DNA of 20,561 nucleotides. Source: Protofrankia sp963555915 (GTDB lineage Bacteria > Actinomycetota > Actinomycetes > Frankiales > Frankiaceae). Location of the stretch: positions 1-20,561 of the forward strand of contig NZ_CAUVXL010000111.1 in assembly GCF_963555915.1 (NCBI RefSeq). Direction: 5' to 3'. This document shows positions 14,958-20,561 of this stretch, one piece after another. Both the position numbers and the translations under genes were made by a program. Within the stretch, counting starts at the first letter, position 1; each line of letters begins with the position of its first letter. Under the pieces are notes generated by a model. It worked only from the letters and a program-made list of their open reading frames with translations, did not search any database and had not been told where the DNA came from.

Positions 14958-15085
14958 GCCGTCCTCGGCCGGTCAGGTGCATCGACAACGCCTGCTATTT
15001 CAGCAGATGGAAACGTCGGTGTATGACGCCACCGGCCCAACCGGTTCGCTCGCGTCGGGCTCGGGCGCGCTGCAACACTGCACTG
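14958..15085. other. Divergent promoter region between the sensor and panE-like genes
   Basis: This 128-base gap must carry the start signals for both the sensor operon (minus) and the reductase (plus). I see no clear -35/-10 pair and no strong inverted repeat. The central CTGCTATTTCAGCAG patch around 14990-15006 is the least GC-rich part and contains a short inverted repeat, CTGC/GCAG. Confidence 0.4.
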
Positions 15086-15994
15086 ATGGCGGGACGGCTG
15101 GCTGTCGTCGGCGTGGGTGCGGTCGGCGGGTTCTTCGCCGCCCGAGCGGCGGTCGCAGGGGCCGACGTGCAGCTCTGCGCGCGTCGACGGTTCGACGAGC
15201 TGGTGGTCCGGGGCCCGGACGGGGTGTTCCGCGCCGAACTGCCAGTCTGGACCAGACCCGAGCAGGCCGACCCGGTCGACTGGGTGCTGCTGGCGACGAA
15301 GGTCCATCAGAATGCGGCGGCGCTCGCGTGGTTGAGGCATCTGGTCGGTCCGGACACCATCGTCGTGGTGGCCCAGAACGGCGTCCGCCACGCCGAGCGG
15401 GTCGCGGCGGTGGTCCCCGCGGACCGGGTGCTCCCCACGGTCGTCTACATCAACGCCGAGCCGGTCGCGCCCGGCGTGGTCGAACACCACAATTACGGGT
15501 TCCTGCACGTTCCGGCGGGTGCTCTCGCCGACCGTTTCGCCGAGGTCCTGCCCGGTGCCGGGCTGCTGCGACCGGTGGACGACTTCGCCGTCACAGCCTG
15601 GACGAAACTGACCGCCAACACCGCGGCGAACTCGCTGACCGCGCTGACCGGCCGGCGCCTGGAGGTGTTGCGTCGAGCGGATGTGGGCCGGCTCGCGGTG
15701 AGCATCATGCGCGAAGCGGTCGCCGTCGCCCACGCCGACGGTGCGGCCGTTCCCGCCGACCTGGCGGAGGTGACCATCGACCGGCTGCGCAATCAGCCCG
15801 CCGGGTCGGGTACGTCGATGCTCTACGACCGGTTGGCGGGCCGTCCCCTGGAACATGAGGCCCTGATCGGCGCGGTGGTTCGGATCGGCGCCGAGCACGG
15901 TGTCCCCACCGCGGTGTGTGCGCACATTCTTCCCCTGCTGGCCGCGATCAGCGACGCCGCGTCGCCGTTGCCGGTCGCGCGCACGGATTCATGA
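15086..15994 (+). CDS. Ketopantoate reductase family protein (PanE/ApbA-like)
   Basis: A 302-residue NADPH-dependent 2-dehydropantoate 2-reductase family member, the enzyme that makes pantoate for coenzyme A. The N-terminal Rossmann fold begins with GVGAVGG (residues 9-15). Lys72 in LLATKVHQN and Asn98 in AQNGV match the cofactor and substrate positions. The catalytic Lys174 lies in AWTKLTANTAANSLTAL, and the C-terminal motif SMLYDRLAGRPLEHEAL contains Ser244 and Glu256. These positions agree closely with those known for E. coli PanE (Ser244, Glu256, Lys176, Asn98). Length is normal. ATG 15086 gives the standard N-terminus; upstream in-frame starts add Arg-rich residues. No ribosome site is obvious. 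Many actinobacteria carry several paralogues, so true pantothenate function is not certain. The gene converges on the G8 lipoprotein gene 30 bases away. Confidence 0.9.
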   Translation: MAGRLAVVGVGAVGGFFAARAAVAGADVQLCARRRFDELVVRGPDGVFRAELPVWTRPEQADPVDWVLLATKVHQNAAALAWLRHLVGPDTIVVVAQNGVRHAERVAAVVPADRVLPTVVYINAEPVAPGVVEHHNYGFLHVPAGALADRFAEVLPGAGLLRPVDDFAVTAWTKLTANTAANSLTALTGRRLEVLRRADVGRLAVSIMREAVAVAHADGAAVPADLAEVTIDRLRNQPAGSGTSMLYDRLAGRPLEHEALIGAVVRIGAEHGVPTAVCAHILPLLAAISDAASPLPVARTDS

Positions 15995-16008
15995 CGCGCG
16001 CGACCGGC
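15970..16008. terminator. Very strong bidirectional hairpin; panE-like stop codon in its loop
   Basis: CCGGTCGCGCGC (15971-15982) pairs perfectly with GCGCGCGACCGG (15996-16007), and G15970-C16008 extends it to 13 pairs. The 13-base loop carries the reductase stop codon (15992-15994). The hairpin sits at the junction of two convergent genes whose stops are only 30 bases apart. There is no T tract. Confidence 0.7.
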
Positions 16009-16024
16009 GGGCTGCCTCCTGGAG

Positions 16025-18589
16025 CTACCCGATGGTCCAGTACTGGTCCGCGTTGGCCAGACTGCGCAGGTCGCCGCCGTTGCCGAAGGCCACGCCCGTC
16101 CCGCCGACCTGGATACGCAGATAGAGGTTTCCACCGGAGACGAAGTACTGACCGTCCTGGCCGATGCCGGCGACGCTCGAGGCCATCTTCACCGCAACGT
16201 CCTGCCCCCAGAACTTGAAGCTGGCCTTGGGCGCGGACGTGCCCGACCAGGGGATGACCAGGTCGACAAAGCCGGGATCGGTGCCGTGGATGTCGAAGTC
16301 GAGCGAGCTGAGCGCTCCGCCGGACGGAGGAGCCAGCTGGTACCGCTGGCCTTCGACCACCCCGACGGTGCCGCTGTAGGCGGTGACGCCGTCGGCGCGC
16401 TTCCACGTCCAGTGATCTTCGACCAGGCCGAAGCGCAGGCGCATGAAGCCGCGGTTGAGCGGGCTCCAGGTACCGAAGTCCGCGCCCTGGAAGTAGTCCA
16501 GACCGACCCGGCTGTAGATGGTCTTGTCTGTCGGCGCCCGCAGCAGAGCGGAGTTGTTGTCGATGATTGCCGGCACGCCGTCACCCTTGACCGAGCCGTC
16601 GAGGTCGGCGAACCAGTGTGCGTGACCGGCCTCCGCGGCTTCGAAGTACGGGCTGTTGCTGGCGAACAGGGTGCGGTAGCCGTCACCGAAGAACTTCAGG
16701 CTCTTCACCCGGTTGGTGGCGTCCCACGTGCTTGCGCCGATGTCGCTGATGGCCGCAAGCCCGGGATCCGATCCGGCGCCCTGCTTGAAGTTGGCGAGCC
16801 ATGTTCCGTTCGTGTCGCACTGGCCGTGGTAGAAGCGGATCAGTGCCTGGATGTGCCCGGTTTCACTGCCGCTGTTGGCGGTGTTGTTGCCGATGAGCAG
16901 ACCGTTGTTGACGGCGGTGTCCTGGCAGTTGAGGGCAATGCTGTTGTTCGCGGCGGTGGGATTGTTGGTCGTGAGCGCGCCGTCGATCCACAGACCGAAG
17001 CCCTCGTTTTTCCACACGTTCGGATTGATCATGGTGCCACGCTTGGCATAGTCGCCGTTGTAGGCTTCCACGCTGATTCCCGAACCTGGCACGCCCTCCG
17101 CCGGGAAATCGGAGGGGTGGATGGTGTGTGAGTGGGCGGTGCTGTTCTGATTGAGACCGAACGGCTTGTCGACCGCGTCGTGGATCGCGTCGTCGCTGGC
17201 GTTTCCGGCGTCGACCGCGTTCATGTCGAAGTCGTACCAGATGCCCACGCCGTCACCACCGGCGGCGGAGTTGCCGCTCAGCGTGTTGTTCGGATCGGTG
17301 ATCCAGAATTCCGACGGGATCTGGTCGGACGCGCGTAGCGGTTTGCTACCCGCCGGGACCTGCCGGACGCCCATCACCAGGTTGTTGCTGAGGACGTTGC
17401 CCTCCTCGACGCGGTCTTCGAGGAAGAAACCGGCACCGTAGGTCTCGTCGGCCACCACCCCGTTGACATGCACGTTGTTGGTCCGGTGGATGGTGACCAT
17501 GCGGTTGAAGCTGTCGATGATGCTGATGCTGTCCACCAGCGACGCGCTCTGATCGCCGGCCCAGTGCCAGTGGATCGGGTAGCGGGCCAGCACCCCGAGC
17601 TGACCCATGTGGATGAGTTCGGTGTTCGACATGCGCAGCGCGCCACCGGACATGATCATGACGTGGCCGCCGAACTTCGTCGTCGCCGCGTCATCGGGGC
17701 CGGTGATCACGATGTTGTGCGACAGCAGGCCGACTTCGGCCCGCTCCTCGACCGAGCGGGTCTGCCCGCCGGAGGTCTGCGTGGTGACGATCGACGCGTG
17801 CTTGTGGATCAGCGGCTTGCTGATCGTGACCGTCCTGCCGTCCGCTGAAACCCCGGAAACCGTGACGCGTTCCTTGTGGTTCACGTCGAGGTCGGAGGAT
17901 GCGACGACGATGAGATCACCGGCACGCCACGACACGGGGTCGATGAGCGCGAGGGTCGTGGCGCCGGCGTTGGCCGTCTGGGACAGCTTTGTCCAGGTCT
18001 GCCCGGAATCCCGACCGTGGATCTCGATACGGCCACCCATCGAGCCCAGGACGTTCGCGCCCATACCCATGGTGTTGTCGGTCGAGCGGCCGTCGAGGAT
18101 GAGCCTGATGGCGCTGGTGAGCGGGGCCTTCTCGCTACCCATCCAGAACCGCCCGTGCACCATGACGTAGGCCGTGCGCAGGGTCGTCGGCCGGTCCGCG
18201 AACGCGAGGTCGCCGCTGACCACCAAGCCCCCCAGCTTGGGCAGGTCGACATCGACGAGTATCTGTTTGCCGGCCGCGACGGTGACGACGTCACCCGCGG
18301 CGGGGACCTTGCCGCCCCACGTCGCGGGATTGCTCCACTTCGCGAACGTGGCGAAGTCGGGCGCGGTGACCCCGGGTTGAGCCGGCGGCACGGGCGTTGT
18401 CGGGACGCCCGGGGCCGGTGTCGCGGGCGCGCCGGTGGCCTCCGGGCTGCGGCTGCCGATCGGGGTTGTCGGGGTCGTCGGGTCCTGACAGGCCGCGAGC
18501 GTGGACAATAGGCCGACGACGGCGATGCCGGCCGCCATCGTCGTTCGGCGCCGGTGCAATCGTCGGCGTCTGCCACGAACAGGGAACAT
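16025..18589 (-). CDS. Secreted lipoprotein with G8 domain and right-handed beta-helix (CEMIP-like architecture)
   Basis: An 854-residue exported protein. The N-terminus has an Arg-rich region, a hydrophobic helix and the lipobox LAAC (residues 31-34), so Cys34 should be lipidated and the protein anchored outside the membrane. A Thr/Pro/Ala linker (about 36-75) leads to a G8 domain (about 84-205: FAKWSNPATWGGKVPAAGD, KQILVDVDLPKLGGLVVSGDL, YVMVHGRFWMGS). A long right-handed beta-helix with many Asn/Gly/His turns follows (about 285-600), including HMGQLGVLARYPIHWHWAGD at about 328-346. About 180 residues of beta-rich sequence end the protein. G8 plus beta-helix, with an R/KYPIHWH-type motif, is the layout of animal CEMIP and TMEM2, which take part in hyaluronan depolymerisation. 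A polysaccharide-binding or polysaccharide-cleaving role here is inference. GGAG precedes ATG 18589 at a 4-base spacing. Confidence 0.85.
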   Translation of the reverse strand: MFPVRGRRRRLHRRRTTMAAGIAVVGLLSTLAACQDPTTPTTPIGSRSPEATGAPATPAPGVPTTPVPPAQPGVTAPDFATFAKWSNPATWGGKVPAAGDVVTVAAGKQILVDVDLPKLGGLVVSGDLAFADRPTTLRTAYVMVHGRFWMGSEKAPLTSAIRLILDGRSTDNTMGMGANVLGSMGGRIEIHGRDSGQTWTKLSQTANAGATTLALIDPVSWRAGDLIVVASSDLDVNHKERVTVSGVSADGRTVTISKPLIHKHASIVTTQTSGGQTRSVEERAEVGLLSHNIVITGPDDAATTKFGGHVMIMSGGALRMSNTELIHMGQLGVLARYPIHWHWAGDQSASLVDSISIIDSFNRMVTIHRTNNVHVNGVVADETYGAGFFLEDRVEEGNVLSNNLVMGVRQVPAGSKPLRASDQIPSEFWITDPNNTLSGNSAAGGDGVGIWYDFDMNAVDAGNASDDAIHDAVDKPFGLNQNSTAHSHTIHPSDFPAEGVPGSGISVEAYNGDYAKRGTMINPNVWKNEGFGLWIDGALTTNNPTAANNSIALNCQDTAVNNGLLIGNNTANSGSETGHIQALIRFYHGQCDTNGTWLANFKQGAGSDPGLAAISDIGASTWDATNRVKSLKFFGDGYRTLFASNSPYFEAAEAGHAHWFADLDGSVKGDGVPAIIDNNSALLRAPTDKTIYSRVGLDYFQGADFGTWSPLNRGFMRLRFGLVEDHWTWKRADGVTAYSGTVGVVEGQRYQLAPPSGGALSSLDFDIHGTDPGFVDLVIPWSGTSAPKASFKFWGQDVAVKMASSVAGIGQDGQYFVSGGNLYLRIQVGGTGVAFGNGGDLRSLANADQYWTIG

Positions 18590-18647
18590 CTGGCTCCATC
18601 ACCACTTTACATTCGGTAACCGGTCGACGTCCTGGCTGCCCCCCCGA

Positions 18648-18660
18648 TCACGTAACGTGA
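18648..18660. promoter_or_regulatory. Perfect inverted repeat TCACG-TAA-CGTGA upstream of the G8 lipoprotein gene
   Basis: Two 5-base arms flank a 3-base centre, 59-71 bases upstream of ATG 18589. A second short palindrome, CGGT-A-ACCG, is at about 18615-18623, between it and the gene. An AT-rich TAAAGT (minus strand, 18604-18609) is the nearest -10-like element. The spacing suits an operator for a dimeric regulator; none is identified. Confidence 0.4.
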
Positions 18661-18748
18661 CCAGGAATGTCATGATAGACCAATGGCTCATAGGCGCCGT
18701 TTTAGGGTCAGGTCGTGGTTGCGGCGTCACGCCTGCGTGGCTCCGCGT

Positions 18749-20032
18749 TCACGCGGCCGGTTCCGCGACGACCTTACTGACGATGTGCTCGGCGATGGCC
18801 AAAGACGCGGTTGCGCCCGGTGATGGCGCGTTGCGGACGTGCACAATCCGTCCACGGATCGACAACACGAAGTCGTCCACCAGGCTGCCGTCCCGGGCGA
18901 CCGCCTGCGCGCGTACGCCGGCCGGCCCCCGCACGACGTCAGCGGCCTGTAGCTGCGGGACGTACCGGCGGGCCTGCGCGACGAACGCGCGCCGGCTGGC
19001 CGTCCGCAGGATCTCACGTGCTCCGGTCTTCCAGTGCGTGCGGGCCATCTTGTGGAAGCCAGGCCAGGCAAGCGTCGCGCGCAGGTCCGATCCCGCGACG
19101 GTCAGGGCCGTGTATCCTTCCCTGGCAGTCGCCAGAACCGCGTTCGGGCCGACCAGGATCTCGCCGTCCACCCGTTTGGTCAGATGGATGCCGAGAAACG
19201 GGTACCGCGGGTCCGGTACCGGATAGATCAGTCCTCGCACCAGCCCCCGACGCTCCGGCCGTAGCAGCCAGTAGTCGCCACGAAATGGGATGATCTGCGG
19301 TGAGGGATCTTCCCCGGTGAACGCCGCGACCTGGTCGGACTGCAGCCCCGCGCAGGCGATGAGAAGGTCGAACGGCCCAGCCGTCTCGGTCACCTCCGTG
19401 ACCGTGCCACCGGCCTTCAACGTGGTCGCGCGGCTGCCGTTGGGGGTCACCCGGGCCGTTCCCCGGATCCGCAGACCCAGCCGAACGCCGTCGCCGCGTT
19501 CCTCGACCGACACGACCTCGGCACCTGTACGGACCGACCCGCCCGCGTCCAGGATGTCGTCCCGCAGCGCTCGGGCCACGGCCGGGTAGTCCACGATCGC
19601 GGTCGTGGGGGAGTACAGTGCGGCCACCCCACGGGCATGCGGTTCGTAGCGGCGCAGGCCGGCCGGGTCCAGCATGGTCGTGTCCGGGACGCCGTTGGCG
19701 TGGGCGCGGTCGGCGATGTCGGCGAGCCTGCCCAGCTCGCTGGTGTCAACCGCTACGACGATCTTCCCGCACTCGTCGTAGCGGATGCGGTGGGCGGCGC
19801 AGTACTCCTTGAGTAGCGCGACACCGCGTCGGCACAGTGTCGCCTTCAGCGAGCCGGGCTGGTAGTAGAGCCCGGCGTGGACCACCCCGCTGTTGTGCCC
19901 GGTCTGATGCCGGGCGACGTCGTGTTCCTTCTCGAAGACCGTGACGGTGGCGCCCGGATCGATCTGTCCGATCCGTCGGGCCACCGCCAAGCCCACGATC
20001 CCACCGCCGATGACCGCGACCCGACCCGCCAC
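18749..20032 (-). CDS. lhgO: L-2-hydroxyglutarate oxidase/dehydrogenase
   Basis: A 427-residue FAD-dependent enzyme of the D-amino-acid-oxidase-fold family that oxidises L-2-hydroxyglutarate to 2-oxoglutarate. The dinucleotide motif VIGGGIVGLAVARRI is at residues 7-21. The family hallmark HQTGHNSGVVHAGLYY follows at 42-57, with GSLKATLCRRG next. FRGDYWLL, YPVPDPRYPFLGIHLTKRVDGE and the C-terminal GVRAQAVARDGSLVDDFV and HVRNAPSPGATASLAI segments are all typical. The length is normal for the bacterial LhgO group. A patch between the substrate and FAD domains (about residues 175-215, TARVTPNGSRATTLKAGG) looks like a family-variable insertion. GTG 20032 places the FAD motif at the normal distance. 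AGGA lies 4 bases ahead and a G-rich tract slightly further. The gene may be expressed alone or with the upstream GH15 gene, 173 bases away. Confidence 0.94.
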   Translation of the reverse strand: MAGRVAVIGGGIVGLAVARRIGQIDPGATVTVFEKEHDVARHQTGHNSGVVHAGLYYQPGSLKATLCRRGVALLKEYCAAHRIRYDECGKIVVAVDTSELGRLADIADRAHANGVPDTTMLDPAGLRRYEPHARGVAALYSPTTAIVDYPAVARALRDDILDAGGSVRTGAEVVSVEERGDGVRLGLRIRGTARVTPNGSRATTLKAGGTVTEVTETAGPFDLLIACAGLQSDQVAAFTGEDPSPQIIPFRGDYWLLRPERRGLVRGLIYPVPDPRYPFLGIHLTKRVDGEILVGPNAVLATAREGYTALTVAGSDLRATLAWPGFHKMARTHWKTGAREILRTASRRAFVAQARRYVPQLQAADVVRGPAGVRAQAVARDGSLVDDFVLSIRGRIVHVRNAPSPGATASLAIAEHIVSKVVAEPAA

Positions 20033-20153
20033 GTGTCCTGCCCCCTCTGGTTGTTTGCCACCATTGGTGTGGCCTGCCCCCAGTATCGGGGGACGTGGGC
20101 GGGCGGTCGGTCCCGTCCCTGCGTGGATCCCCTCGAACGCCGTTGGGTAGCGG

Positions 20154-20213
20154 CCTCCTACCCGAACAGCCCTCGACCCGACGGACCTCCTACCCGACGG
20201 ACCTCCTACCCGA
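20154..20213. repeat. 16-bp direct repeats around the GH15 stop codon
   Basis: CCTCCTACCCGA occurs at 20154-20165, 20186-20197 and 20202-20213. The last two copies are tandem, with a 16-base period (ACCCGACGGACCTCCT). The GH15 stop codon (20206-20208, minus strand) lies inside one copy. On the minus strand each copy contains GTAGGAGG. Confidence 0.9.
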
Positions 20214-20561
20214 AGAAGTGGCCGGGTGGGTAGGCCCGGTCGGTTCGGGAGCGCGGCATGCCCCGGAGCGCATCGGTCAGCGTCCGCGCGGTGTTGACCA
20301 GCGGCACATGACTGAACGCCTGCGGGAAGTTGCCGACCATGCGCCCCAGCCGCGGGTCGTACTCTTCCGCCAGCAGCCCCACGTCGTTACGCAGGGCCAG
20401 TAGCCGTTCGAACAGCTCCTGGGCCTCGCGCACCCGCCCCGACAGCGCGTAGTTGTCGGCGAGCCAGAAGGTGCAGGCCAGGAAGGCGCCCTCACCAGCG
20501 GGCAGCCCGTCCACGGCACCGTCCTCGGCGGTCGGGTAGCGCAGTACGAAGCCGTCCTGCA
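20206..20561 (-). CDS. Glycoside hydrolase family 15 protein, C-terminal part (5' end outside window)
   Basis: The frame is open to the right-hand edge, so only about 118 C-terminal residues are seen. They read QDGFVLRYPTAEDGAVDGLP, then GEGAFLACTFWLADNYALSG, AQELFERLLALRNDVGLLAEE and YDPRLGRMVGNFPQAFSHVPLVNTA. This is the conserved end of the (alpha/alpha)6-barrel of GH15 enzymes (glucoamylase, alpha-glucosidase and the actinobacterial trehalase type). The segment with GEGAFLAC-FWLADN and the GLLAEEYDP motif, which in GH15 enzymes supplies the catalytic base glutamate, is intact. Trehalase versus glucoamylase function cannot be decided from this part. The stop TAG is at 20206-20208, within a 16-base repeat. 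Confidence 0.93.
   Translation of the reverse strand, partial: QDGFVLRYPTAEDGAVDGLPAGEGAFLACTFWLADNYALSGRVREAQELFERLLALRNDVGLLAEEYDPRLGRMVGNFPQAFSHVPLVNTARTLTDALRGMPRSRTDRAYPPGHFFG

Noticed and set aside
14900..15085. N-terminal extension of the ketopantoate reductase-like protein
   Set aside because: It is Arg/Cys-rich and overlaps the divergent sensor gene. The Rossmann motif is correctly placed from ATG 15086.
17132..18511. Several plus-strand frames opposite the G8 lipoprotein
   Set aside because: They mirror the codon pattern of the minus-strand gene and show no domain, start signal or hydrophobic pattern of their own.

Overview
This is a high-GC, dense window of actinobacterial chromosome. 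GTG and TTG starts are common, GC is very high at third codon positions, and the gene families (pyruvate kinase, ABC-F ATPase, small actinobacterial HTH protein, NarL-type two-component pair, GH15 glucosidase) fit a Frankia-like or related actinomycete. That genus guess is inference only. There is no insertion sequence, tRNA, rRNA, CRISPR array or phage module that I can support.

Layout. 1-746 is the 3' end of an ABC-F ATPase. A cation diffusion facilitator (868-1800, +) converges on a polytopic GT-C-like membrane protein (1840-3372, -). A small HTH protein and a crotonase-fold protein (3690-4747, +) are tightly coupled and precede an ABC exporter half-transporter (4832-6769, +). A gap of about 590 bases leads to pyruvate kinase (7363-8778, +), probably expressed from a leaderless mRNA. 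Two neighbouring proline-rich proteins sharing a four-helix C-terminal membrane domain follow (9074-11197 and 11238-12065, +). They converge across a good hairpin on a response regulator (12184-12825, -) whose upstream partner is an unusual, internally duplicated sensor protein (12948-14957, -). A divergent ketopantoate reductase-like gene (15086-15994, +) converges, across a very strong hairpin, on a large secreted lipoprotein with a G8 domain and beta-helix (16025-18589, -). Last come an L-2-hydroxyglutarate oxidase (18749-20032, -) and the 3' end of a GH15 glucosidase/trehalase (20206 to the edge, -).

How the genes fit together. Three units look like real expression partners: HTH plus crotonase (2-base gap), sensor plus response regulator, and possibly the two four-helix membrane proteins. 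The rest is a mixture of housekeeping metabolism (pyk, lhgO, panE-like, GH15) and transport. The candidates for undescribed biology are the G8/CEMIP-like lipoprotein, the duplicated histidine-kinase-like sensor with a degenerate ATPase region, and the crotonase that lacks both usual catalytic glutamates. A window-wide oddity is the number of short tandem repeats, most of them in-frame inside genes and two of them spanning stop codons.
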